Shown here piece by piece: positions 1-8,858 of a stretch of DNA of 64,000 bases. Positions within the stretch are counted from its first letter, which is position 1, and every line of letters begins with the position of its first letter. The stretch is from Psychrobacillus faecigallinarum (lineage in GTDB: Bacteria > Bacillota > Bacilli > Bacillales_A > Planococcaceae). A program made the translations under genes and the position numbers. Location of the stretch: NCBI RefSeq assembly GCF_014836595.1, contig NZ_JACSQO010000003.1, positions 45,219-109,218 of the forward strand. Reading direction: 5' to 3'. The notes under the pieces are model-generated. The model did no database searches. It was given only the letters and a program-made list of their open reading frames with translations, and was not told the origin of the DNA.

Positions 1-787
1 TACCTGCCCATTCACTAGTTGGAGAAATTGGCTTAGAATATCCAAACAAATCATCTTTGAAGGCTATTCCTCCAATAAATATACTTAAAACACCTAAGTG
101 AGCCATGAGAATGAGCGATTGTATAAACTCCCTGATAAAGATTATATATAATTGTGGCATTAAAAACGGTTTAATGTGATTTGTAATAATGCGCCAAGAT
201 CTTGCTCCTAACGTTCGAGAGCATTCAATAAATTCCATTTTGTTTATTAATTGCACTTCATTAGCTATTAGTATGGAATTGGTTGGAATAAAAACAATGG
301 ATACAACTAAAATATAGAGCATTACTAGATCCCAATAAGAGTTGGTTGCCTCCATCATCAATATCCCTTGAAAACTAACCCAATTTAAAATCAAAAATGC
401 GAACAAAGTAATTGGAAAATAATTAATAGTATCTGCAAGATATTTAATTGGAGTCTTAATCTTTTGAAGATAAAAATGAATGATAAACCCAAAGAATATG
501 GAGGGAACGACTCTAATAATTGAAATAACTATTCCTGCGAATATAGTGTATTTGGCCCCAACGATCATTACAACTACAATGTTTCTTCCGAAATTATCAG
601 TCCCTAAAGGTGGATATGCTTTACCACTATAAGGTGCTCGTATAGGTTTCCCGCTACTATCAAGCAACAATCCTACCGTAGGTATTCGATCTTGATAAAT
701 AAGAAAATACAATATACTTATTGATAATAATCCACTAATTATACTAAAACCCAAAAGGAACTGCTTATTTTTAAAAACTCTTTTCAT
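1..787 (-). CDS. ABC transporter permease, OppC/DppC-like (3' end outside window)
   Basis: The reading frame opens at ATG 787 and stays open to the left edge, so about 262 codons are present and the C-terminus is missing. It is a hydrophobic protein starting MKRVFKNKQFLLGF, with an early extracytoplasmic stretch (PPLGTDNFGRNIV) typical of the second permease of oligopeptide/nickel importers, where 'GTDxxGRD' is the family signature. A cytoplasmic EAA-like loop (ECSRTLGARSWRIITNHI) is the contact site for the ATPase. It lies 14 bp downstream of the OppB-like gene, so the two would form one transcript and one heterodimeric channel. Substrate cannot be told. Its partner permease carries a premature stop, so this transporter may not be functional. 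Confidence 0.8.
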   Translation of the reverse strand, partial: MKRVFKNKQFLLGFSIISGLLSISILYFLIYQDRIPTVGLLLDSSGKPIRAPYSGKAYPPLGTDNFGRNIVVVMIVGAKYTIFAGIVISIIRVVPSIFFGFIIHFYLQKIKTPIKYLADTINYFPITLFAFLILNWVSFQGILMMEATNSYWDLVMLYILVVSIVFIPTNSILIANEVQLINKMEFIECSRTLGARSWRIITNHIKPFLMPQLYIIFIREFIQSLILMAHLGVLSIFIGGIAFKDDLFGYSKPISPTSEWAG

Positions 788-801
788 TATATTCACTTAT
801 A

Positions 802-1668
802 TCACCATTCCAATCTTTGACCAGTTTGCTTATAGATAATTTTCGTGACAAGTGTATATAAAATGAAAATTGGTATATAAATCATAATTAGCGTAAAGGC
901 AATTATGTCAGGGTTGGGATATGCAATAATAAATGAAAATACCCCATTTATATTAAATAATTTTTCAAAAACTACCATAGAAGATAACAGTATTAAAATA
1001 ATGGATTTGCTATGAATAATAATGTTAGGAGCAATATTTCTTAGAACATGCGAAAAGAATAATTCGGAACTGTTAAATCCTTTACTTTTAGCTAAAAGTA
1101 TATAAGTTTTCTCCAACTCTTCATTTGCCAAATAAAGAATGACTTTAAAAACCATAACAGCAGGGATTAATGACAAAGAAATCATTGGTAAAAAGTACGT
1201 TTTATTTTGAGAAGTTCCAGCAGTTGAAAAAAGTAAAGTACCTGTCCGTTTATAATAAAACAGCACTGCTAACTGAATAATTATAATAATGAGTAAGTCC
1301 GGCAATGATTCTAATAGTGAAACTATTTTTACGATAAATTGATTACTTTTTTGGGGTAATAGTATAGTCAAATAAGTTATAAAAATCCCAATGACTATAG
1401 ATATTAATAATGCCGTAAGAAATAAAATCATAGAATAGAAATAGTTATCCCAAAAATCAATAAAAATGGAGTACTCAAAACCGGTTGGTCCAATAAACAC
1501 TATATTTTGGGGACTAGTCAATCCTTGAATGATTTGAATGATGTTATCCAAATACATACCAATGTTTAACTGAATACCCTTTGTAAACAATCCTACAAAT
1601 GCACTTAGAAGAATCAAACCGAAGACAACTCAAAAAAAGCGCAAAATAGATTCTAATATATGTTTCAA
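802..1668 (-). pseudogene. ABC transporter permease, OppB-like, with in-frame TGA at codon 13
   Basis: A TTG start at 1668 lies behind a strong AAGGAGG site (about 1683-1689). It opens a frame reading LKHILESILRFF, then TGA (1632-1630), then VVFGLILLSAFVGLF and about 270 more residues without another stop. The frame is the same on both sides, so this is a substitution, not an indel. The rest is a normal OppB-type permease: several membrane segments and an EAA loop (LLAKSKGFNSSELFFSHVLR). The stop falls inside the first membrane helix. A restart at the internal TTG 1617 would lose half of that helix and has no ribosome site. I therefore call it a nonsense pseudogene, or a sequencing error. It is followed 14 bp later by the OppC-like gene. 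Confidence 0.7.
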
Positions 1669-1802
1669 ATAGTCCCCCCCTTCCTCCTTGTTAAATACAA
1701 TGTACACTATATGGCATTTTACTTGTATTAAAATTTTGAATTTAAAGTAATTTCATACTATATATTCCACAGAAATTGTAGAACTTTATTTAATAATTAT
1801 AA

Positions 1803-1838
1803 AAGATGGGTTGGTCAAAATATGACACAACCCATCTT
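1803..1838 (-). terminator. Rho-independent terminator of topB
   Basis: An 11-bp perfect stem (AAGATGGGTTG / CAACCCATCTT) lies directly after the topB stop and is followed leftwards by a U-rich tract on the minus strand. Confidence 0.7.
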
Positions 1839-1844
1839 CTATAA

Positions 1845-4034
1845 TTATTTATCAAATTTTATACCTTTTAATAAATCCGCAAAAGCATTATTAATCGGTT
1901 CTTCTTCTTTATTTTGCTTTTTCAAATACTGCTGTACCGATTTTTTATCAACTTTACCGCCACCTTCTTTTTTACGGCGGGCCTCAAATGCAGATAATTT
2001 CTCACGATAGCCACACTTACATACGAAAATTTGTCCTTCCCCTTCACCACGAAGCTCTAACTTTTTCTTACATTGCGGGCAGCGAGCGTTCGTCACACGT
2101 GCCACATTCTTACGGTGACCACATTCACGATCTTGGCAGACAAGCATTTTACCTTTTTTGCCGTTAACTTCAAGCATCGGTTTTCCACAGTCAGGGCAAG
2201 ATTTAGTGGATATGTTATCGTGTTTATATTTCTTATTACTGCTTTTTATATCAGAAACGATTTCTTTCGTATATTTCTTCATTTCAGCAATGAATATTTC
2301 TTTTTTTAGTTTGCCGTTAGCTATAGCCTCTAGCTTTTGTTCCCATTCCCCTGTTAGTGTAGGGGATTTTAATTCTTCAGGTACTAAATCAAGTAATTGT
2401 CGACCTTTGGAAGTAATGTGAATATCTTTACCACGCTTCTCAATTAAAAATGAATTAAATAGCTTATCGATGATGTCGGCACGTGTTGCAACCGTACCTA
2501 ATCCGCCTGTGGACTTTAACGTGTCTGCGAGCTGTTTATTCTGCATTTCCATATACTTCGTAGGGTTTTCCATTGCTGTTAATAAAGTTGCTTCATTAAA
2601 GCGTGCAGGTGGCTTTGTTTGGCCAGAGGTTTGAGCGATCAACTTGACGTTTAACGAATCGCCCTTTTCGATTCTTGGTAAAATCTGTTCTTTTAAATCA
2701 TCCGTTGACTCATCTTCAAAGTGATTTTGATAGACCTCTTTCCAACCACTTGTTAGAATTGTTTTTCCTCTAGCAACAAAGTTCTCATCACCGATTTTCG
2801 CACGCAACGTTAATTGTTCGTACTCAAATGCTGGGAATAGAACAGATAGGAAACGTTTAACAACTAAATCATAAATTTTGCGTTCTTTATCATTAAAGGC
2901 AGAGAAATTTACATAACCTTCCGTTGGTATAATAGCATGGTGATCTGAAACCTTGCTGTCATCTACAAATGATTTAGAAGCTTTTATCGACTTGTTCAAG
3001 ATTTTGTTGGCTAACGGTCTATATTCTCCTACTGCGCAAGCTTTTAAACGTTCCGGAAGGGTGCTAACAATATCAGATGAGATGAAGCGTGAATCTGTAC
3101 GAGGATAAGTTAATACTTTGTGTTGCTCATACAGCTTTTGCATGATATTCAATGTTTCTTTTGCAGAGTAACCAAAAATTTTATTTGCATCACGTTGTAA
3201 CTCGGTTAAATCATATAGACCAGGAGCAAACGATTTCTTATGCTTTTTCTCAACTTCCGTTACTATAGCGTTTCCTTTACCAATCTTTTTCACGATATCA
3301 TCAATTTTTTCTTTTTCAAAGCTACGACCATTTCCTTTAGAATCTTGCCAAGTAAGCTTTAAATTGTCTACTGTTTGCGCTTCAATTCCATAGTAAGTCT
3401 GAGCCTTGAAATGTTTTATTTCATCTTCACGCTTTGCAATAATAGCCACTACTGGAGTCTGAACTCGTCCACAATTTAGCTGTGCATTGAATTTTGTAGA
3501 TAGCGCACGGCTGGCATTAAGACCAATATACCAATCTGCCTCAGAACGAGCTACAGCAGATGAATAGAGGTTTTCATACGCTTTGCCAGGCTTTAAGTTT
3601 GCAAAGCCATCTTTAATCGCTTTATCAGTTACAGAAGAAATCCATAGGCGTTTAATCGGCTTATTTACTTTCGCTTTTGCAATAATCCAGCGAGCAACTA
3701 ATTCGCCTTCTCGACCTGCGTCAGTAGCTATAATAATTTCATTGATATCGCCACGCGTTAGCTGCGATTTTACAGCATTATATTGTTTACCTGATTGTTT
3801 TATCACAGTCAGTTTAAGGTTTTCTGGTAACATCGGTAAATCTTCTAAATTCCACGTTTTATATTTAACATCATAGCTTTCTGGATCTGCTAATGTTACT
3901 AGGTGTCCTAGTGCCCATGTAACTACATAATCTTTGCCCTCTATATATCCATTTCCTTTTTTATCACATTTAAGTACCCGTGCAATATCTCTTGCAACAG
4001 ATGGTTTTTCTGCTAATACTAAGCGTTTTGCCAT
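1845..4034 (-). CDS. topB: DNA topoisomerase III
   Basis: Type IA topoisomerase of 729 residues, the usual length for Bacillus TopB. It relaxes negative supercoils and decatenates DNA by passing strands through a transient 5'-phosphotyrosine break. The TOPRIM domain begins at the N-terminus (MAKRLVLAEKPSVARDIA) and contains the acidic motif ATDAGREGELVARWI near residue 105. The catalytic tyrosine lies in LTYPRTDSRFIS at about residue 310. The C-terminus carries a zinc-ribbon region with CPDCGK, CQDRECG and CPQCKKK clusters. The start follows GAAAGGATG and is in the expected place. The gene has its own terminator and is not obviously in an operon. Confidence 0.96.
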   Translation of the reverse strand: MAKRLVLAEKPSVARDIARVLKCDKKGNGYIEGKDYVVTWALGHLVTLADPESYDVKYKTWNLEDLPMLPENLKLTVIKQSGKQYNAVKSQLTRGDINEIIIATDAGREGELVARWIIAKAKVNKPIKRLWISSVTDKAIKDGFANLKPGKAYENLYSSAVARSEADWYIGLNASRALSTKFNAQLNCGRVQTPVVAIIAKREDEIKHFKAQTYYGIEAQTVDNLKLTWQDSKGNGRSFEKEKIDDIVKKIGKGNAIVTEVEKKHKKSFAPGLYDLTELQRDANKIFGYSAKETLNIMQKLYEQHKVLTYPRTDSRFISSDIVSTLPERLKACAVGEYRPLANKILNKSIKASKSFVDDSKVSDHHAIIPTEGYVNFSAFNDKERKIYDLVVKRFLSVLFPAFEYEQLTLRAKIGDENFVARGKTILTSGWKEVYQNHFEDESTDDLKEQILPRIEKGDSLNVKLIAQTSGQTKPPARFNEATLLTAMENPTKYMEMQNKQLADTLKSTGGLGTVATRADIIDKLFNSFLIEKRGKDIHITSKGRQLLDLVPEELKSPTLTGEWEQKLEAIANGKLKKEIFIAEMKKYTKEIVSDIKSSNKKYKHDNISTKSCPDCGKPMLEVNGKKGKMLVCQDRECGHRKNVARVTNARCPQCKKKLELRGEGEGQIFVCKCGYREKLSAFEARRKKEGGGKVDKKSVQQYLKKQNKEEEPINNAFADLLKGIKFDK

Positions 4035-4184
4035 TCATAACATCCTTTCGTAAATCCCTATGATTAATATATCATAGGTTTCCGTTAGATTCAGTTAGCA
4101 CGCCAAGATGTTGCCTAACTGTTCTTAATAAGAGAAGCTCATGCTGAAGCTAGACAAATAATTATTAAAAAAATGTATAATTGT

Positions 4185-4306
4185 TTCCACTCTCCGCGGT
4201 CACTTTCCGTGCGGTGAGAACGATTAATCAACCCCATCGCTTGAGCGTCATTTGTGATGTCTTATCTCTCTCACTCATCACGCTGGAGACGCCACCTCTA
4301 TCCAAT
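4185..4306. repeat. Family A dispersed palindromic repeat, copy 1
   Basis: This sits in the 375-bp gap between topB and the Nudix gene. It reads TCCGCGG..ACTTTCCGTGCGGTGAG, then a central stretch, then CTCACTCATCACGCTGGAGACGCC. It matches the copies at 37607-37733 and 47901-48008 along its length, all in the same orientation. Inner arms (GCGGTGAG / CTCATCACGC) can fold on each other. No open frame with a ribosome site covers it. The rest of the gap is AT-rich and shows nothing else. Confidence 0.75.
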
Positions 4307-4409
4307 TAGCCAAGTAATATATCTTCCTATCTTATAGTCTCATTTTGAAGTTAACTCTATATTAAGAAACCTAAATTATTCCCTACTATTCCTTTCTTTT
4401 GCAGATACA

Positions 4410-4850
4410 CTAGTATTTATGAGCTACTTCGCCTCTATTAAAATATGGAACCAAAATCTGTTGGCTAAATAATCCTTCTAGTTTCGCAGGGATATGTATA
4501 AACTTTTCAGCTGAAGCTACATCCATCCACACAATCTCCTCTATTTCATCTGGACGCGAAAGAACCAAATCTCCACCTATACGTTTCCCTTTAAAGGTGA
4601 TAAAAATAGAATGCTGTTTTACATTTTCAATAAAGGCTTCATTTACAAAGATAATTCCCTCTATCGCGATATCTATGCCTGTCTCTTCTTTAGTTTCTCG
4701 AATCGCTGCTTCCTGTAGAGTTTCTCCTTTTTCTACTCTTCCTCCTGGAAGTGTATAGTAAGAGCCATGACCCCCTTTGTTTTTAACCATTAAAACCTGC
4801 TTACCACTTTCATCAAAAAGAAGTATATAAACAACCTTTACATTTTCCAC
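4410..4850 (-). CDS. Nudix hydrolase
   Basis: A 146-residue protein that should hydrolyse a nucleoside diphosphate linked to another moiety. The Nudix box is complete: GGRVEKGETLQEAAIRETKE followed by ETGI fits GX5EX7REUXEEXGU, near residues 40-62, so the metal-binding glutamates are present. The start is GTG at 4850, six bases after a GGGGAG ribosome site. The substrate cannot be inferred, since this is a short single-domain member with no neighbours in its pathway. A terminator separates it from the ydj operon upstream, so it is probably expressed alone. Confidence 0.88.
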   Translation of the reverse strand: MENVKVVYILLFDESGKQVLMVKNKGGHGSYYTLPGGRVEKGETLQEAAIRETKEETGIDIAIEGIIFVNEAFIENVKQHSIFITFKGKRIGGDLVLSRPDEIEEIVWMDVASAEKFIHIPAKLEGLFSQQILVPYFNRGEVAHKY

Positions 4851-4883
4851 ACTTTTCTCCCCTTTCCTTACTCCATCAAAATG

Positions 4884-4919
4884 AAAGGATAATCAGCCTA
4901 TACAGGTTGATTATCCTTT
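4884..4919 (-). terminator. Terminator of the pspA-ydjGHI operon
   Basis: A 12-bp stem AAAGGATAATCA / TGATTATCCTTT lies 15 bp beyond the ydjI stop, with a short T-rich tail on the minus strand. Confidence 0.7.
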
Positions 4920-4933
4920 GTTTAAATTTTTAC

Positions 4934-5935
4934 TTATACTAGCTTCTGTCCACAATTTGGGCAGAAGTTTGCACCAGTTGTTTTTTGTCCACAGTTCGGA
5001 CAGAAGTTCGGCATTTGACCACCGCCGGCATTACTACTGCTTGGTTGGTTAGTTTGGGAAGAAGCCTGGCTTTGACTTTGATTTGGATTACTCTGGTTCA
5101 TGTTTTTCATCATTTCATTTGCCATATTCATGCCCATCATCATTCCCGCCATATCCGAGGCTGCTCCTGATCCAGAAAGCTTTCCTGAAGCCATCGCATC
5201 CGTAACAGAAACCTGTTGGTATTTGGAGAGATCTCCGATCATCCCATGGGATGCATTCTTTGTGATCATATCTTGGATTTCCTTTGGATAATTGAAGCTC
5301 ATAATATTGAACCCAGTGATTTTCATACCCATATCCATGATTTGCATATCTAGATCATCCTTAATACCCCCAGCTATATCTGAGGCATTTGCCTGTAGGT
5401 TGAACATATCCTTACCTTCGCGGCTTATCCATTTCATCAATAGCTGATCCAAAACAGAAGTAATACGAATCTTTACGTCATCCACAAGATAGCTTGTGCG
5501 CACGCCTGCAACCTTATCGATTAGTCCCACATAGTCATTAACTTTAAAATTAAATGTACCATTCGCACGAATTGGCATTCCTCCAGGTAGCTGAGGTGTT
5601 GGGATATTAATAGGGTTCTGAGTTCCCCACTTTACGGTAAATTCCTTCGTATTAACGAAAAGCACCTCAACACGCATCCCGCTGTTAAAACCGAATCTAA
5701 ATCCTTTTAAAGTGGAAAGAAAAGGTACGATTTGAGACTCAATATCATACTCGCCATCATCCTCAAAAATCCCTTCGATGCGTCCACCATTAAAAAACAC
5801 AGCATCCTGGCCAGGTCGGATGATTAGCTTGCTTCCTTTCTTAATTTCTTCATTGTTCCATTTCCAGAAAATCATATCTTCTCTAAATTCTCGCCATTCC
5901 ACTACATCTGAAAATTGATTTCTAAAAAAAGACAT
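4934..5935 (-). CDS. ydjI: SPFH-domain protein YdjI with C-terminal zinc ribbons
   Basis: A 333-residue member of the SPFH/'virion core' family. The N-terminus (MSFFRNQFSDVVEWREFR) and the SPFH body match Bacillus YdjI, known there to anchor PspA at the membrane. After a Met-rich segment (DMAGMMMGMNMANEMMKNM) and a Gln/Ser/Asn linker come two zinc-knuckle motifs (FCPNCGQKTTG and FCPNCGQKLV) at the extreme C-terminus. I chose the ATG at 5935, not the longer frame from 6010, because GAAGGG lies just upstream of it and the longer start would overlap ydjH. It is the last gene of the four-gene operon. Confidence 0.9.
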   Translation of the reverse strand: MSFFRNQFSDVVEWREFREDMIFWKWNNEEIKKGSKLIIRPGQDAVFFNGGRIEGIFEDDGEYDIESQIVPFLSTLKGFRFGFNSGMRVEVLFVNTKEFTVKWGTQNPINIPTPQLPGGMPIRANGTFNFKVNDYVGLIDKVAGVRTSYLVDDVKIRITSVLDQLLMKWISREGKDMFNLQANASDIAGGIKDDLDMQIMDMGMKITGFNIMSFNYPKEIQDMITKNASHGMIGDLSKYQQVSVTDAMASGKLSGSGAASDMAGMMMGMNMANEMMKNMNQSNPNQSQSQASSQTNQPSSSNAGGGQMPNFCPNCGQKTTGANFCPNCGQKLV

Positions 5936-5972
5936 TATCTCATTCCCTTCATGATTAAGTAAATTGAAAGCC

Positions 5973-6749
5973 TTAGAATTTTCCGCTACTTCCGCTAAAT
6001 GATCTACCACCGCTTGTTACTCCGCCACCACTGCTTCCTCCACCACTATTGTTGTTAGTTGGCTTCTTTATTTTGGAAACCGTTTGATTGACGAAGACAT
6101 CACGTTTACTAGTTACTCTTGAATTGTTCGCTTCGAAATAGGTCTGACTATTCACTGTTACCCTACCACCAGAGTTAAATGCCATAATACCAACAATTAT
6201 ACCTCCAAGTGCTAGAGATGCACCAACCTGGAACCACCATTTGAAAAGGATACTTTCAGGATTTACACCAGGTCTATATTCCATATATTTATCCGAGGTA
6301 ATAATAAATTCACGAAATGCTTCATAGTAGTTTCCAGCAGATAAAGCGGGCTTGATTTTATCTCTGAGTAGGTCCATTCTTTCGTCATCAAGATATTCCT
6401 CTGCCTTATCGAAGCCCCTTAGCGTAACGTCTCTATTAATCATATCTATACCGACTAAGGCTGCACTTCCATTGTGCTTTCGATAGCCAATTCCTGTACT
6501 ATCTGCAAAATCTTCCACGTAAGTCTCAATACCTTTATCATCTGCACCATTTGTCGTAAGAAATACAAAGTCTGTTTCGTTTTTCTCGCTATATTCTGAA
6601 GACAGTATCTCTAATGCTTCTACTTCACTTGCAGATAAAATACCTGCATCATCAAAAACGCGTTGCTTTGTATCGGCTGCTTGTGTTAGTCCTAAGGGAA
6701 ATAATAATAGGAATAGTGTAAGGAGTAAAATCGAATGTTTTTTCACCAT
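5973..6749 (-). CDS. ydjH: TPM-domain membrane protein YdjH
   Basis: A 258-residue exported membrane protein. A signal peptide (LLLTLFLLLFPLGLTQAA) is followed by a TPM/DUF477 domain (about residues 28-150). A single transmembrane segment (ASLALGGIIVGIMAF) and a Gly/Ser-rich tail (GGGSSGGGVTSGG) follow. The start overlaps the ydjG stop in ATGGTGA, which implies translational coupling. It matches B. subtilis YdjH in length and gene order. Its exact biochemical role is not established; in this operon it is presumed to support the PspA-YdjI envelope-stress complex. The domain faces outside the membrane if the signal sequence is used. Confidence 0.9.
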   Translation of the reverse strand: MVKKHSILLLTLFLLLFPLGLTQAADTKQRVFDDAGILSASEVEALEILSSEYSEKNETDFVFLTTNGADDKGIETYVEDFADSTGIGYRKHNGSAALVGIDMINRDVTLRGFDKAEEYLDDERMDLLRDKIKPALSAGNYYEAFREFIITSDKYMEYRPGVNPESILFKWWFQVGASLALGGIIVGIMAFNSGGRVTVNSQTYFEANNSRVTSKRDVFVNQTVSKIKKPTNNNSGGGSSGGGVTSGGRSFSGSSGKF

Positions 6750-7771
6750 AGAACACCACCAATTGCGAAGGAAATACCCTTCAAAATGATAAAGGATGCT
6801 GCAGCAATACCACTAAACCATCCAGCAACCTTACCCATGCTAAGTGGTGGCTTTCCAACAACTTTCCCTGTCTGTCCATTCATTGCAAAGATGTGCTCCT
6901 TATTGCCAAAGTCATAATAAACCATCCAAACTGGTAAAAGTACGTAATGCGCCTTCTTCTTGTTTGTATCAATTTGTTTATTTTTGTATTGAACGGAGGA
7001 GTAACCAGCAATTGTCGAGCTAATATAACTGTCTATGTATGGCTGCACCTTCGTTTTTACTCGTGTGAGCAATTCCTGATCTGTAAAATTGTATTTCTCG
7101 GCAATATAACCAGCTAGATAAGGTGTTTTGAAATCCTTCAGGCTGTTATAATCATATGGCTCAAGTTTATCCATTAGCTCATCATCTAGCTTTTCTGAGG
7201 CATCAACTGGCACCTTTACATAGCTTAAATCAATATCTCGGTAGACATCATAGAACTTTGTTTCCGTATAGATATAATCCCCTCTTGTATAGGTTCTAAC
7301 CTGTGTGCCAACAGCGTCAACCTTTGCCTTGCTATCCAAGTCATACAGCCAGAAGGGTACGTAAATACCAGTAATTCCTTTTACCCTATCGGCAGTCATA
7401 AACCCCGAGGGAGTCAAACGGCCGTTTTTGCACCACTTCCGAAAGGCTTCCATCGCTTGCTCTTTGTTTATGGTGAAAGGAATAACTTTAGCAGGAGCTA
7501 AGTCACCGGACAATCTATCCCCCAAAACCACAGCTGCACCACAAAAGCTGCAGTTAGTCGCTGTCGTATCCGCATCAGTAATTATGACTGCACCACAGTT
7601 ATTACAATTGTATTGCTTAGCCTCATCCTCTTCAAAAGTGGTTGTGATGAACTCATCTGAGAAACTCTCTATATTGTCCTTTCTCCCACAGCTGTTACAG
7701 GATAGCATACCCGAGGTACTATCAAACTCCATATCTGATCCACAGTTAGGACATTTATATTGGATAACCAT
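6743..7771 (-). CDS. ydjG: Zinc-ribbon protein YdjG
   Basis: A 342-residue protein. The first 75 residues hold two TFIIB-like zinc ribbons (CPNCGSDMEF..CNSCGRK and CNNCGAVIIT..CSFCGAA). A long middle domain follows and a hydrophobic C-terminal segment (SGIAAASFIILKGISFAIGG) that should insert in the membrane. Length and order match B. subtilis YdjG, the second gene of the pspA operon. YdjG is known there to form a membrane complex with YdjH and YdjI that recruits PspA. A perfect 24-nt palindrome separates it from pspA and may reduce its transcription relative to pspA. Confidence 0.9.
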   Translation of the reverse strand: MVIQYKCPNCGSDMEFDSTSGMLSCNSCGRKDNIESFSDEFITTTFEEDEAKQYNCNNCGAVIITDADTTATNCSFCGAAVVLGDRLSGDLAPAKVIPFTINKEQAMEAFRKWCKNGRLTPSGFMTADRVKGITGIYVPFWLYDLDSKAKVDAVGTQVRTYTRGDYIYTETKFYDVYRDIDLSYVKVPVDASEKLDDELMDKLEPYDYNSLKDFKTPYLAGYIAEKYNFTDQELLTRVKTKVQPYIDSYISSTIAGYSSVQYKNKQIDTNKKKAHYVLLPVWMVYYDFGNKEHIFAMNGQTGKVVGKPPLSMGKVAGWFSGIAAASFIILKGISFAIGGVLW

Positions 7772-7806
7772 TATTCCCTTCCTCTACTTTTTTGTATTTT
7801 TAAATC

Positions 7807-7830
7807 AGGCTGTAGCAATTGCTACAGCCT
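7807..7830 (-). terminator. Perfect 12-bp palindrome between pspA and ydjG (attenuating terminator)
   Basis: AGGCTGTAGCAA / TTGCTACAGCCT is a perfect inverted repeat between the pspA stop and the ydjG start. On the minus strand the sequence GATTTAAAAATACAAAAAA follows, which is only a weak U-run. It probably acts as a leaky terminator or processing stem. Confidence 0.6.
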
Positions 7831-7842
7831 TGTATATTTTTT

Positions 7843-8562
7843 CTATTCTTTTTTTGTTTGTAGCTGTTCCTTTAAAGCTGCCAGCTCGTCGTCAACGTTT
7901 AATTGAGCTTTCAATGCAGAAAGTTCATTTTCTACATCCTTGTCTGTATCATACTTAGAGGCAAGATTTTCTATATCTTCTCCTATACCTTTATTTAGCT
8001 CGGCCATTGCATTTGCTTCATCCAGCTCCTGGTTAATTTTAGCCTCCATCTTATCGAAGGCAGACATTGAGCGACTCGCTCCTCCCATAGAAGAGGTAAA
8101 TTCATTGACCTTCTTCTGTGTCTTAGCAACAGACGCTTTTCCCTTAAGGATAGATCTTCTAGATTCCAGTTCTCCCATATCAGCGACAAGCTTGTCATGC
8201 ATTTGTCTCATTTGTACTGTATTAGCGGAAGCTAACTCTTTTGCCGTTTTTAAGTCTGTTTCCTTCGCTGTATATTCAGCCTTTTTGTTCAGGAATTTTC
8301 TTGCATCCTCTTCATTACCAGCCTCTAATGCTTTAACTGCATACTTTTGCATGCTTACAATGTCCGTTTGGCACTCCTCTAGCTCACGTGTCGCCCGTTT
8401 TTCAGCAGCCATAATTGTAGCCGTTTCGGATTTTACCTTCCCAAGATCTCTATTTAGGTCGCGCAAGTATTGGTCGATCATTTTTTCTGGATCCTCTGCC
8501 TTATCTAATAACGCATTAATATTGCTTGACATAATATCGCGGAATCTTCTTAAAATTTCCAT
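7843..8562 (-). CDS. pspA: Phage-shock protein A (PspA/IM30 family)
   Basis: A 239-residue, almost entirely helical protein typical of PspA/Vipp1. It opens with the amphipathic helix MEILRRFRDIMSSNINALL that binds stressed membrane, followed by DKAEDPEKMIDQYLRDL and long coiled-coil segments. PspA oligomerises on the inner face of the membrane and protects it against leakage. The gene leads the ydj operon. A SigW-type promoter lies about 160 bp upstream, matching the known SigW control of this operon in B. subtilis (where pspA is also called ydjF). It carries its own 3' hairpin, so pspA may be made in excess over ydjGHI. Confidence 0.93.
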   Translation of the reverse strand: MEILRRFRDIMSSNINALLDKAEDPEKMIDQYLRDLNRDLGKVKSETATIMAAEKRATRELEECQTDIVSMQKYAVKALEAGNEEDARKFLNKKAEYTAKETDLKTAKELASANTVQMRQMHDKLVADMGELESRRSILKGKASVAKTQKKVNEFTSSMGGASRSMSAFDKMEAKINQELDEANAMAELNKGIGEDIENLASKYDTDKDVENELSALKAQLNVDDELAALKEQLQTKKE

Positions 8563-8722
8563 TACACACTCTCCCTTATTCTAGCTTTATATTTTAACTG
8601 TTGGATATAACTCTTGCCTATGCAAGGAAATTCCGTTTGTTGTATGCAAGCTGTAAATATCAAAATGAATAGTCACTTAGCATACATAAAGAGTTTTTAA
8701 CGCTACTTTGAGTTACATCTTT

Positions 8723-8751
8723 TATACGAGAAGATGCCATCAAAAGTTTCA
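8723..8751 (-). promoter_or_regulatory. SigW-type promoter of pspA operon
   Basis: On the minus strand TGAAAC (8751-8746) is followed after 17 bases by CGTATA (8728-8723), with a T-rich stretch right after the -35. This matches the SigW consensus TGAAAC-N16/17-CGTA. The leader to pspA is then about 155 nt. Confidence 0.8.
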
Positions 8752-8809
8752 CTCTATTTTTCCATTCCCTTTTCTAGAAAAAAGTAACCGCATGTTGTAA
8801 GGCACCAAA

Positions 8810-8842
8810 AAACCACCAAAGTTAAAGTAACTTCAGTGGTTT
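8810..8842 (-). terminator. Terminator of the SDR gene
   Basis: Stem AAACCAC..GTGGTTT, with a further paired AAGTT/AACTT inside. A run of six T follows on the minus strand, 17 bp after the gene's stop. Confidence 0.7.
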
Positions 8843-8858
8843 ACATTTTTAGTAGCTA

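Noticed and set aside
1822..2421. Open frames on the plus strand opposite topB
   Set aside because: They are antisense shadows of a well-supported topoisomerase gene and have no ribosome sites.
4185..4306. Insertion sequence
   Set aside because: No transposase frame or target-site duplication was seen; the element is too short and recurs as a non-coding repeat.
7940..8584. 214-codon plus-strand frame opposite pspA
   Set aside because: Serine- and leucine-rich antisense of a coiled-coil gene; codon use and position show it is a shadow.
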